NCBI GenBank assembly: GCA_003349915.1
Contig: QFXE01000005.1
Coordinates: forward strand, 434,001 to 498,000
From: an endosymbiont of Escarpia spicata
Lineage (GTDB): Bacteria > Pseudomonadota > Gammaproteobacteria > Chromatiales > Chromatiaceae
Length of the DNA stretch: 64,000 nt
Direction: 5' to 3'
The notes under the pieces were generated by a model. That model did not search any database. It worked only from the letters and a program-made list of their open reading frames with translations, and was not told the DNA's origin. The translations under genes and the position numbers were made by a program. Shown piece by piece: positions 45,601 through 54,900 of the stretch. Numbering within the stretch: position 1 is the stretch's first letter; every line of letters starts with the position of its first letter.

Positions 45601-48600
45601 CATGAGTGCCAAAATGGCTTCTTGCCCGGTGCCGCCCTCGATAACGACATCCGCCTCGAAGCGCAGATCATCTGAGATGAGATGTCCGCCCAGGGTAACG
45701 GTGCGATCCAGCAAGGTATCGGTCTGATGGTAGCCACCGGCATCCACCTGCCAGGTTCCGCTCAGCTCGGTCCAGCCGTCGGCATTGCCGTCGCCGAAGT
45801 CATCGGTGAAGCCGTCACCAAACTCCCATTCGTAGCGAACCACTGAACTGTCGGGATCCGAGGAGGCGCTGCCGTCTAAGTGCCCGACCCAACGTTGGCT
45901 GGAGGCCGTCTCCTCACCGAAAACATAAGGTCCACCCGCATCAGCCAATGGCGGATCCCCGGTCACCGTCACCTGCCGGCTGACCCGATCGATATCGCCG
46001 CTGTCGTCGGTCACGGTCAATATTACAGTGTATTCTCCCTCGTCGGCGAAGGTATGGGTAACGTTTGCACCACTGTCGGTCGTACCATCACCGAAGTCCC
46101 AATCGTAACTGACGACGGATCCTTCGTCATAGGAACCGGTGGCGTCAAAATCAACCGACTCACCCTCATTGATATCGGTTGCACTCAGCGTTGTCAGGGC
46201 AAACGGCTGACCGCTCACACGACCGGCGGGGGCAGCCACGCCTAACGTAGTGCTACCGGTACTACCGATACTGACCCGAACGCCGAAAGTAGCATCACCG
46301 TTGCCTGGATAGTACCAGGCGCTGTTCCCGGTGTAGTCCACGGCCACGATGTCCAAATTGCCGTCGTGGTTGAAGTCGTAATCGGCGTAGGCGGAGTGGT
46401 TGTCGGTATCCAGCGAAGCCACGTAGACACCAGGCTGGAAGGTTGCATCGCCATTGCTCTTGAAGAAGTAGGGGTTGCCACTGCCACCCTCTACAGCAAT
46501 CAGGTCGTCGAAACCGTCATTGTCGAAATCCCCAAGAACCACACCGTAGGGGTCGCTGCCGGGATCAGCGATATGACTGGTGACGAAGTTGCCGTCGCCG
46601 TCACCCAGGTAGAGGTAGACATAACCATCACTATAGCGTGCACGAGCAATGTCCATATTCCCGTCGTTGTTTACATCCCCCGCATCCATACCGCGGCCGG
46701 CACCGCCGGTATTCGGCAACAGGCTTTCGTCAAACCCTGAAATATAACTGCGGCGGCTGATCTTGAAGTCATCGAACCAGAACTGCTGGCCGCTGGTGCC
46801 GTTGTAGTTAGTCCACCACTCAAAAGTCGTAACCCGCCCCTTGGCATCAGGCCAGTGTCCACGAATGGCTTCCGGCAGGTTAATAGAGATCGTATGCCAA
46901 CTGTCGTCATCGACCAGGCTGACCACCGGATTCGATGGAAAACCATCCGGGTCGGCAGTTGCCGTGCCGCCAATCTGAATCCAACCCTTATCATCGATAT
47001 AGAAGAAGAGGCCCACAGGAACACCAGGCGGGATCCGATAGGCAAAGCTCACAGTTGGCCCATTGTGCAAATACCAGTTTGCCGGGTTGATAAGCCCAAA
47101 GAGGCCGGAGCCATCTCCAGTGGCATAAACCCGCATGGACCAGTTACCGCTATTGGCCGTGGAGTCATCACGCATCAGTGCAGTGCCATGACCGCTTACC
47201 CACCCTTCATTACCGACCTCAAATCCGGTAAAGAAATGGGCCTCCTCACCGAACTGCAGACTGCCCTGATTGGTAAACAGCCAGCTGTCACTGCCGTTGC
47301 CGGTGACCACGAAATCCATCTCACCGTCGTTGTTGAAATCTTCCGCAGCCATGTCCATGAGCCACGAATTGACAGGATGGGCACTGTCTCCCACATGCCC
47401 CAGATAGACTGGTGCCTCGAAGGTGGCACCACCCTTCTCGTAGTAGTAGAGGTGGAGTCTGGAACCGTCGATACCGTGACCGGAGATGAGATCGAAGTCA
47501 CCATCGTGGTCGAAGTCGGCAATGGCCGAACCGCCCCGTGTATAGTGACCGATGTCTTCCAGGAACTGCAGCGGTGAGAAGGTTCCGTCGCCATTGCTGC
47601 GCGAGTAATGAAGCATGCTGTCGTCGCGGGCCGTGACGATGTAGACCTCGGGACCTATGACGACGTCGAACGACTGTGTGTCACTCAGTCCCTGGCTATC
47701 CTCTACCCCCACCGTGACCGCTGACTTGCGTGGATCGGCTGCCGTCGGCGACCAAGTCACCAGACCCGAAACCGCGTCGATGCTCATTCCCGCCGGCCCG
47801 GCAGTGAGCGAATAGCTCATGACATCGCCGAATGCCAGTTCCGGATCATCGACCAGGATCTGATAGCGGTATTCGACATTCTCCGCCGCAGCGACATTGG
47901 GCGGCGAGGTAATGGTCGGGCCATGATTCAGCGCACCAACCACCACAATAAAGCTGTCGGTACTGCTATTGCCCGCCTCATCGGTAGTGGTAAGCGTGGC
48001 TTGGTAGATACCGTCGTCCGGGTAGGCGTAATCGACTGCCAGCCCTACACCGATGACCCCGTTGCCGAAATCCCAACTGTAGTCGACGATGGCATCATCC
48101 ACGTCGGTGGAAGCGGAACCGTCAAAGTGGAAAACATCTCCCGCAGCAATCTCGATATATTCCACATCGGACGATGCGACAGGTTCGGCGGCAGTCGTGA
48201 ACTGCAGGTTGTCGAGCAAGACTGCAGAGTTGCCCCGGCCGTCGCCAGTATCGCTGATGCGCAGCTCCAGGCTGAACAGATCAGCGCTGCCGGCGTGGAC
48301 GGAAACATCCGTCACCAAGGTGCGCAGACCTGTCTGGCGGGTATAACCCGTCCAGGGCGCTGCATAGGATGGAATAAAGGTATCTACCGTCAGCAGTGTC
48401 TCTTCGCCGCCACTGCTGACCAGAACCAGTTTGACGGTAAACAGGTCGTTGGCGAAGCTGGGCCTGGGCTCGTTGGAAAGGAAATCGTAGTCAAGGCGCA
48501 GAGCCGCCGCATCCACCGGGATATTGAAGTCCACAATCGACAACAGGGCGGTGTCGGCATCCGCCTTGGTAGTGCCCGCATCCGGCTCGGTGGTCAGCAG

Positions 48601-48828
48601 CGCTGCCTGGGCGCCTTCAGTGGGACTCAGGGAGCCGAAACCAGCAACCAGCCGCACATCACCTACAGTCACCATGCCACCGAAGCCGGTCTCAAAACTG
48701 CCATCCGCACCGCCGATATCATGGGTGCCTGCCGACACTGCGAACGGCAACAGACCCGCCACTACCGCCAGCAAACCGGCAGCCAGGTTTCGCGCATTCC
48801 ACAGTGTCATTGACAGATACATATTCAT
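36469..48828 (-). CDS. Giant PKD/VCBS/LamG/toroid surface protein, ~4,120 aa
   Basis: Signal peptide (AAGLLAVVAGLLPFAVSA). Then come a beta-sandwich domain, a PKD and a cadherin-like domain, and FG-GAP/VCBS repeats with Ca-binding-type loops (DFDHDGDFD). Many PKD domains alternate with LamG-like domains. An alpha/alpha-toroid domain lies at about 2785-3145 (GGGWRYSWNTSIDNSAAQWGA), followed by more PKD units. The last ~60 residues (LFHRVAAEGG onward) are frame-shifted LamG sequence, so the native C-terminus is lost. I use ATG 48828; a GTG two codons earlier is possible. It is likely secreted or at the cell surface. Adhesion or polymer binding is inference. Confidence 0.8.
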   Translation of the reverse strand: MNMYLSMTLWNARNLAAGLLAVVAGLLPFAVSAGTHDIGGADGSFETGFGGMVTVGDVRLVAGFGSLSPTEGAQAALLTTEPDAGTTKADADTALLSIVDFNIPVDAAALRLDYDFLSNEPRPSFANDLFTVKLVLVSSGGEETLLTVDTFIPSYAAPWTGYTRQTGLRTLVTDVSVHAGSADLFSLELRISDTGDGRGNSAVLLDNLQFTTAAEPVASSDVEYIEIAAGDVFHFDGSASTDVDDAIVDYSWDFGNGVIGVGLAVDYAYPDDGIYQATLTTTDEAGNSSTDSFIVVVGALNHGPTITSPPNVAAAENVEYRYQILVDDPELAFGDVMSYSLTAGPAGMSIDAVSGLVTWSPTAADPRKSAVTVGVEDSQGLSDTQSFDVVIGPEVYIVTARDDSMLHYSRSNGDGTFSPLQFLEDIGHYTRGGSAIADFDHDGDFDLISGHGIDGSRLHLYYYEKGGATFEAPVYLGHVGDSAHPVNSWLMDMAAEDFNNDGEMDFVVTGNGSDSWLFTNQGSLQFGEEAHFFTGFEVGNEGWVSGHGTALMRDDSTANSGNWSMRVYATGDGSGLFGLINPANWYLHNGPTVSFAYRIPPGVPVGLFFYIDDKGWIQIGGTATADPDGFPSNPVVSLVDDDSWHTISINLPEAIRGHWPDAKGRVTTFEWWTNYNGTSGQQFWFDDFKISRRSYISGFDESLLPNTGGAGRGMDAGDVNNDGNMDIARARYSDGYVYLYLGDGDGNFVTSHIADPGSDPYGVVLGDFDNDGFDDLIAVEGGSGNPYFFKSNGDATFQPGVYVASLDTDNHSAYADYDFNHDGNLDIVAVDYTGNSAWYYPGNGDATFGVRVSIGSTGSTTLGVAAPAGRVSGQPFALTTLSATDINEGESVDFDATGSYDEGSVVSYDWDFGDGTTDSGANVTHTFADEGEYTVILTVTDDSGDIDRVSRQVTVTGDPPLADAGGPYVFGEETASSQRWVGHLDGSASSDPDSSVVRYEWEFGDGFTDDFGDGNADGWTELSGTWQVDAGGYHQTDTLLDRTVTLGGHLISDDLRFEADVVIEGGTGQEAILALMSDEDAANRYEIILRGHGLNDVLFYRWVNGSSAALLDHYLPFTVGPGVTYNLAVERRGDTYSVYLDDSFLFEYTDATHQQGRVGLATYRTHVRFDNVRLTMFGEGVNPTHVYNQTGTYAVSLTVYDEVGQSHTATTIATVTAGDPPVAAITGPATVDETAASLGKWTLGVDLNAASDDHGISGYEVDWGDGSALSHIGSMKDDFEDGDYNANPAWTVNAGNWSVADGQLRQTDTSTGWKWFQDLSTSYADFELEVDFKGLSGTDGYLGIAFRRANSNGSTDSYLMYSLNSWDHWRFYDWKTDMILVDGGSGWDADIGYHLRLRVENGTMQLFVTPEGGVESLQIETPVVRHPSGGIGLLANTQSLIYDNVRVTALGDTLRPKHQYDTAGNYDISLTVTDHAGQTDTATHSVSVVANDPPVAHADGPYTLTEQDAWDGKWDLILNATASTDDHNVQRYTVDFGDGTSYTAGFNSGSRGSYFATGTDLYGYDIPGARLGRIVATHDDTEVDIINIEDNSVIASNTLNRFGIWDVSPGDGISFKVKANKPVTAYLTEFNPHSAFMPAMGGDPGGQHFIFHRDANAGFYVFAYEDAVVSFYDSGDVLRATQRLRAGSYWEPPGLSETVYRVVSSGNVSMQTTGGNGYTTVPSETGSAVGRLFLGAVVVYNDSAAAVFAHEAADVEIFDLDTGVSLYTHTLAAGEMWYQGGFGTRRIRVVSTGDVEVWAGSQEGSEGILSFGDDISMTAGRDGTEFHLHNLMEGIVIFAPNNGTNIDINSGAMSLALDKDGYRYLAAADILGGVSGLHHITASKPIIIQTLGRANVFNDTGTWLGGVSMRHRYTAVGDYTITVTAIDNAGQTHSATSTVSVQQGTPPVAVLDAPASVDEGAASGGGWSVGFDAGSSTDDSEIIRYEWDFGDGETSTEIAPNHIYMATGVYTVTLTLTDRAGQQTTITHTIEVQLNDGPVADTGGPYEFDESFASHGVWSITLDATGSTDDFGIYDYLWTFDPDLADDFSGTTLDTVKWRASAEGVSQDEKVTIVGTGSTWGERYLFSEQIFQREPGMVLQTRVKTVDGSGVENAMWGFKNASDSYHYNQMPYAMMFNDNSWIYIYEDGGNKGNKVTYSKGMEYDVRITLKPLGARYEFRQAGTTDWTLVYDSVHSAEQKLRVGVDVYGTNFEMDNTTFQLSLEGPVVSRSYLQPGTQDVTLRVRDHALQESYDTTTIAVLDDGAPVADAGGPYQAEVGSLITFDGSGSTDGTAIQFYDWTFGDTTGGPDAVGSMTANLPYTGKGAGPQHFYRQTGTYPVTLTATDNAGNSNIATTTVEVVVGNSPTADAGGPYEVGAGGPPAYLDGRNSDDDFGIIEYRWDFDASIDRDGDGNFTNDIDAVGATPFHIFPGTGTFFEETFDGTVIDNGKWLAVGATQDDRVTLVGSGVWGAQHLFSQENFQNRNASFQGQVRPVNIIGAQYMMWGLKDISTSYNYPQMPYAIYFLDGTLQIYENGIYRGEYGSYTRGSWYEVRIDLKAVAGATYYYRELGAADWIQLYDSTYNFTGSLKLGATMGGAGTFEFDNFTVVSDQAAHVVTLTVEDGAGQTATDTTTVTAPGNKPPDVITVPWVAHDPITPHETYNGKQIHLKGIVRDADAHTFQWDFGDGTSSAVMDVTDPYDLSVTHTYPDAPEGTPFVATLKVWDIPGQMGQDTYNVVVKPRNLTTETNVAIDEGLWFLHQRQTRTTTDGYPSGSWTTYTYGGYFASAIAPVIQSFEINGHFETGDQSNNPYVETVDRGLKYLFTLLTRYDITAQTYGEPDTNGNGIGLSANSARPIYEGGSVMDAIASSRSLLHRTVTGTDDVKRRSYYDVLTDMADQYNWGQTEEGLGGGWRYSWNTSIDNSAAQWGAIGLQAAQDTFGIPIPLWVKERNDVWLNTSYNGIGFGYGGAGNGRATTPSGMVQLAFDDFEVSDNRWTTAEDWIGSQWSKTDVDSIIYQWSGGVPNAGTETCRDYYAMYAFTKAMRLGNPEPVINLVANGYNWFDDPDDGIARILIDDQLDTGRFQGSYRASWDMRSAWAVIMLSRTLFVQPPVADAGRDRVWAVDLPLTFDGSNSYHLDPFRSLVRYEWDFDGDGVFDSAGTDPVSTHTYLSSLYPESTLPQTITATLRVTDNNIPPLKATDTVAITIAIPPHPPIADANGPYTCTAGLPCALDGTGSFEIDPTDFIARYEWELDVVFPYDFAEAAGTTPSYVWAAPGTYNIGLRVWDNGVLNDLDGDGELDENERLSDQDFTTVTVVANMAPIADANGPYTVDEGSTVALDGTGSSDPNGDSLTYLWDYNNDGAYDDASGPAPAYTGLDDGLYPVALQVSDGLLNSTSGTSVTVNNVAPTADAGVDQTVSEGDSVNFTGSFTDPGIADTHTIEWDFGDGTTASGSVIPSHVYTEDGVYTVSLTVTDDDGGVGTDSLTVTVNNAAPVVEAGPDQSGVLGDTIALAPSTFTDAGVEDTHTATIDWGDGTVEPGTLTQGAGSGSVAGSHAYATDGSYTVIVTVTDDDGLFGSDSFQVILASGNAAPTANAGGPYVINEGEGVTLDGSGSNDPDNGPSPLSYAWDLDGDGQYDDATGVTVTLPIQPDNSSFTVGLEVSDGLLTATDTATVTVNNVAPTADAGPDQTANEGDTVNFAGSFTDPGTVDTHTIEWNFGDGSAPVSGSLTPSHTYADNGVYTVTLTVTDKDGGVGIDTLTVTVGNVAPVVAVPADQTITEGDAVTLPDASFTDAGIGDTHTATVDWGDGTVETPIITQGAGGGSVALGSHTYTEDGSYTVTVTVTDDDGAAGNNSLTITVNNAAPIVEAGPNQNGTPGDTIALAPATFTDAGVQDTHTATIDWGDGTNDAGTVTQGAGNGSVAGSHTYAADGNYTVTVTVTDDEGLFGSDSFQVSLTTANVGPTANAGGPYTTNEGQGVTLDGSASNDPDSGPSPLSYAWDLDGDGQYDDASGVTVTLPIQPDDASLFHRVAAEGGRNDQQWHLRIRQCQAACHGFGRADHQPQIHGVHQRQRDLAG
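36623..36816. repeat. 194-bp exact direct repeat, copy 2, at gene fusion junction
   Basis: Identical to 31981-32174. On the minus strand the end of this copy is exactly where PKD coding (ending QPDDAS) stops matching and LamG coding (STELLLKAGG) begins in a different frame. It is therefore at the junction of the two giant genes. Confidence 0.9.
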
Positions 48829-48900
48829 ACCCACGCTATCCGCAACATCCCATCTCTCTTTCCAATCCTCGGCCCCCGGCCCTGAAACCCTGGCCCTTAT

Positions 48901-51900
48901 TTAGGGATCAGGAACCTCGGTCATGGTCCAAATCATATCCACAGACTTCAGTCCCACGCAGGCAGCGGAGACATCTCCTCTTGCAGCCGCCTCATAGGCT
49001 GTCACCGTCGCCTTGGTCGCTTCGTCCACCTTCTTGTGATAATCGACCAGTTCGTTGATCTTGTCGGTCAGCCCAAGGGCAACAACCAGCTTGCTTTTCT
49101 TCAGCGCATCGATCTTGGCGCTGATATCCTCCAGCGTCTTGTACCAATCAGGCTTAAGATCATCGACGATCGACTTGAACATATCCTTGCCTGCCGACAA
49201 CAGCGCCTTGTAACCTGCAGCGATCTCCTTGCGCGAAGCGACCATCAACGAGATGCCACCGTTGACATCGTTGCCCATCATTTCGATAGCCTTGGAGAAT
49301 TTCGTATAGGCGGGTTTGAGGATGCACTCGGCAATCATGGTGGCGCGCAGGAAGAAGCGGACCTGATGCGGCACCGTGGCCTTCATCAAATCCATCCGTA
49401 TCCCTTGCACGATCATCATCTCGGCCAGGGTGAACTCACCGGTGGGATCGACATAGTTGACCGGGTTACCGTTGGCGTACAGATATCGATGCAGGCTGAT
49501 GGGGCTCTGCGGATCACCCGCCGCCGGATCCATGGAGATGAAACGACCGCTTGTCGGATCGTAGTAGCGCGCCCGCAGGTAGTAGAAGCCAATATTGGGA
49601 TCGTACTGTTCACCGACGAAGCGGTAACTGTTGACCGTACTGCCGGTGGCGGCAACTTCATTGCCGTAGGCATCGTATAGATAAGTATCGGTAAGGGTCT
49701 CGATACCATTGGTCAGGCCGCGCACACTGCCCAGCCCATCTGCATGGTAGTAACTGACCGCACCGCCACGATCCTGACTCAGCAGATCCATGCCATAGGT
49801 ATAACTGACCTGGAGAGTGCCACCACCGTCCAGCTCCTCGATCACCTGTGCCACGCCTGTCTGGTTACGTCCGTCCACCAGATAGCGGGTGGTGCCGGAT
49901 GCATCGGTTCGGCTGACCCGGATGCCATCGCCATCATAGACATAATCGGTGACTGCCCCACCCGGTACGATGGCACGCACCATGCGATCCGCCGCATTGT
50001 ATTCGAAGCTGCTCGTATCGCCGGCTTCACTGGTGCCGGTGAGGTTGCCGTTTGCATCATAGCTGTAGGTGGCGGCACCGGCGCTGGTCATACGGTCGTT
50101 GACGTTATAGGTATAAGCGGTGACCGTCCCGTCTTTGTCGACCTCTGTCCGGTTGCCGACGGCATCATAGCTGTATTGGTGGTCATAGGCGTTGGCGCCG
50201 GCACGGGTTTCGCGAATCAAGCGGCTATTGTCGTCGTAGACATAGTCCACGGCATTACCCATCAACTCATCGATCCGTGTCCGCAGACCGTTGCCATCCA
50301 AGGTGTAGACATAGGCCGAGATGATATTGTCGTCGCTGTAGCGATCGTGCAGCGATGTCAGCTGATTGCGACTGTTATAGGCATATTCCGTGCTGGTTCC
50401 GTTGGCCTGTTCCAACAGCACCAGGTTACCTACGGGATCGTAGCCGAAATCGGTCAGGCCACTATCTGCGGCAGCGGTGCTGAACAGGCGACCCAGTGCA
50501 TCGTAACTGTGACTCGTGGTGCGGCCACCCGATGTGGTGACGCTGGCGAGGCGGTTGATGACTGTGTAGGCATAGTCGAGCGTCAGTCCGTCCGGATCGG
50601 CCCGGCGCACCAAGCGGTTGCGGGTGTCGTAGTCAAAGCTGGTGGCACCACGGCTATCCACCACACTGAGCCTCTCCCCCATGCCGTTGTAGGTAACCAA
50701 CAGGCTGCTGCCATCATGGTAGAGGGTTGTGATTCTGCGCCCCCGTTCATCGCTGCCGAAGGCGGTCAGATTGCCGTTGAAATCGGTATGCCCAACCAGA
50801 CGGTCTGCTGCGTCATAGGTAAAACTCTCAGACTCTCCGCCCGGCAGCGTGCGTGATGTCCGGTTACCCGCCAGATCATAGGTATAGAGGGTCGTATGAC
50901 CATTGGCGTCTGTCTGGCTGACCAGGTTGCCTGCCTCGTTGAAGCCGAACAGGGTATCGGACCTTGGATCACCTGCCATGGGCGGCGGTAGTGAACTCAT
51001 CACCAGACGGTTCAAGGCATCATATTCATACTCGGTGGTCAAACCCATCGGATCGGTACTACGCGTCTCCTTCCCTGCCGGGTTATAGACGCTGGTTGCA
51101 GTATTGCCATCCGGATAGAGTGTCAGTGTCTTATGGTTCTCCGCATCGAAGGTGAACTCGGTGCGGTTACCGTTAGCATCCACCACGGCGGTACGGTTCC
51201 CGTTGGCGTCATATTCATAGACAGTCACCGGATGGGCATTGGCGCCCGCCACCGCATCGTACACAAGCGGTTGCGTTGTGCTGCTACGTCGACCGGTGCT
51301 ATCGTAAGCATGATCGGTGCGGTTACCGGCTTCATCTATCTCGGCGACCAGGTTACCTGCACTGTCATAGTGTTTGACTCGATTCGAGCCATCCGGATAG
51401 CCCACATGGATGATGCGGTTGGAAGCATCATACAGATAGGTGACGGTGTTGCCGTTGAGGTCAGTCACCGCATCGCGGTTGTAATCAACATCGTAGCCGT
51501 AGACCGATACCGTGCCATCCGGGTAATCGATACGCGTCACCTTACCGAGTACGTTATAGGTATATTCTGTGCGCTCACCGAGGCCATCGATCTCGGTGAT
51601 CCGGTTGCCGACAGCATCGTATTCCATCCGCGTCACATGACCGAGCGGATCAGTCTGTGTGAGCAGTTGCGAATTGGCATTGTAGGTATAGGTGGTGGTA
51701 GCAGCAGTCGGCGTTCCACCAATGCTGACAATAACGGTCTGGCTCAGCTTGTTGCCGTTGGCATCATAAGTATATTCCATGCGCCGCAACCTGACATCGC
51801 TGCTGTTATAGCGCTCTTTGGCAGTCACGCCACCCTGAACGTTGTATTCAATCAGCGTGTAGTTGCCGAGTGGGCCGGTCTCCCTGATCCGGTTCCCGGC

Positions 51901-54900
51901 ACCATCGTAGATGTTGAGCCAAGCGTACCCGATACGGTCTGAGCGGGTGATGAGCTTGCCCTGAGCATCGTAGACCCAGCTCTTGGCGTTGCCCCGCGCA
52001 TCGGTATGACTCAACATTCTTCCGGCATCGTCATAGGTGTAGCTGTGGGTCAGATTGAGACCACCGCTGTCGCGCACCTCACCAGTGATGTTGCCGCGCA
52101 CGTCATAGGTAAAGGTGTTCAGTGTGCCGTCCGGCAGGGTTTCAGAGGTCATCTGGCTATCGGCATCGTAGGCCCGCACCGTCTCCACCGCCTGCACTGT
52201 CCCGTTGATCACCGGGAAGTTGGTCTCGTGGGTGACATTACCCCGGCTGTCATATTCGTAGATGGTCGGATTGCCGCGGCGGTCGCGCAGGATCTGGGTA
52301 TTGTTGTCAATGTCATATTCCATCTCGACCCGGTTGCCGTTACCGTCGGTAATGGCGATCAACCTGCCGTTCGCATCGTATTCCTGACGCTGTGTGGTGC
52401 GTCCCAGGGGATCGACGGTTTCGGTCAGATAGTGTCCGCCGTCGTAGACGTATTCGGTGCGGTTGGTCTCACCGTCTGTCTGTGCCAGCAGGTCACCATT
52501 GGTATCGTACTCATAGGTGATGTCGTTTCCGTTTGGATCGGTGATGCTGGTAATCCGTCCCTGGGCATCCCGCACAAAGCTGACGCTAAGCCCGTCGGAG
52601 CGGGTGAAACCGTTGTCGGTGATGGTTACCGTCAGACCGCTGGGGTCGGTGACGCTGGTGAGTTTGTAGTGTACCGAAGCCTTGGTCTCATTCTGGAAAC
52701 GATAGATGTAGCCATCCGGTGAGGTGTAGGTAAAAATAGTAGGATTGTAGATATCGAAATCATAATCATAGATCTCGTGCGGACCGGGAATACCACCACC
52801 AACCACCAGATCAGGGGTCGTACCACCGGCGGACAGCGTACCCTTGGCATCCCCAATCGCCTCGTAGTCCACGCTGTTGAGGAACTGGATCGGAAATAGC
52901 GTCTGTTGATCCGGGTTCGGACGGGCACTGAACTGATGTTTCTCATCCTCACCAAACTTGATCGTGACCAGATGTGGCCGGGTCGGTGTCAGATAGTAGG
53001 TGGTGAGGAATCCGCCGGTACTCGACTGATACCACGCCTCACCAGCAGGACGGTTGGCGACCAGTTCGGCCTGAGTCAGCGTCAGGTACCAGCCGTAACC
53101 GAAATCACCCGGCATGTTGCGGCGGCGGCTGTCATAGGTCCGGTTGACCGTGATCGGGAAGCGGCCCACATTGATATTCTTGTCCTGGTAGTTGACTGAG
53201 AAGAGGCCAAGCTGGAACTCTGCAGTGACGTTTAGCTCATGCTGCAAGGTCGTGGTCAGACCGTTGATGTCGGTCGCGGTGAGTCTTACCTGGTAGAAGC
53301 CCGCCTCCATCATTGTGGTATCGAGCACACCGAGGTTACCGTCGGTGACCGTACTATAACCCGTATGGAAATGGGTAAAATCGGAACTATCCAACGGAGC
53401 CCAGGCCAGTGTGTACTCCACCAGCGTGTCGTCTTCGACCGTACCGTCGATGTTGACGAAACCACTCAGCGGCTCTTCCTCTGCGGGCGATGTAATCGTC
53501 ACTACCGGTGCCGTGGTATCCGAGGCCGGATCCACCGCCTGGAATGCATCCAGGGCCATCGATTCATTACCCGTGGCATCCCGTGCCACAGCCACAGCGT
53601 TGTATATACCTAACACCGGTGGTGTGTAGACGGCACTGCCACCGGCATCCAATGGAACCGGCGTTCCGTTGATCTCAAGGATTCTCTCCGCAACGCCCAC
53701 ATCATCCGTAGCGATAACCGTGAGCATGACCGATTCACCCAAGGCCACTGTGTAGGGGTCAATGGTCAGCGTGACTGCGGGCGGCGTGGTATCGGGTATA
53801 CCCACCGCCTCGAAACTGGTGCTGCTGGTTGAGACGTTTCCGGCGGGATCCCTGGCACTGACATCCACCACATAGGTACCTGGCTGATAGGCAATATAGG
53901 TAGCCTCACCAGCGGCATCCAAGGTCAAATCGAGTCCACCTGGGTCGCCGGGACCGGTAACCTTTGCGGTGCGCTCGCTGACTGCAACATTGTCAGCCGC
54001 ATTGACACTGATGGTGACCGGGTTGAGCAGGTCAACGGGATCAGGCAGTGCGGTCACGCCTACTGTAGGCGCCTCCGTATCCGCCAGGACATTGATGACA
54101 ACACTATCAGTACCCTCATTGCCAGCCGCATCATGTGCCGTGGCCACTGCATTGTGGGGGCCGAGAACCACACTCACATAGGTCGCATTGCCATTGACAT
54201 CGAGCGGATGGGGAGCGCCGTCCACCTCCAAAGCAAGATCGGCAACCGTACGATCATCCGTCGCCTCAACATGGATCGCCACGGACTCTCCCTGCAATAC
54301 CGTGGCTGGGGTGGCGGTCATAACAACCGTCGGGTCGACAGTATCCTGGGTAAAGACATGAAAGTCCCTGCTCCGCGTACCCAGGTTACCGAGGCTGTCC
54401 TCGGATGCGATCAGCGCCGTGTAGTCTCCTGCTGCAGGGGGCACATACAACCCGACCCCACCAACCAGCGGTACCGGTATCCCGTTGATGGTGAGGACAA
54501 CCGAGGCAACGCCGTCCTCATCGAAGGTCTGCTCGGTGACGGTTACCGTATCACCCGCCTCAATGTAATCCGGCGTTATGGTAATCCTGGTTCGCGGGAA
54601 GGGGATCTCGTTGATGAGCAGACGGTTCTGATCCTGAGGGCTGGCCTGTTGCAGATCGGCGTCGAAATCGTTTTCCACATCCTGGGGCTGCAGACTGAAA
54701 GTACGGCTGGTATCAACCGGCAGCTGTGCGCCGGTGCCGTCGCTGAACAGACCGGTGCCGTCGTTCAAAAGCAGACGGTCCTGGCCCAGGTTGGCCAGGA
54801 TCAAATCGTCATCACCGTCGTAGTCGGCGTCGGCCACATTGACCTTGACCACGTAATCGCTCAATGCGGGCAAACGCGCGCCGCTATCATCGTTGAAAAC

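Noticed and set aside
48901-48960. Immunity gene downstream of the RHS C-terminus
   Set aside because: Only 66 bp separate the RHS stop from the next gene and no open frame of useful size fits there.
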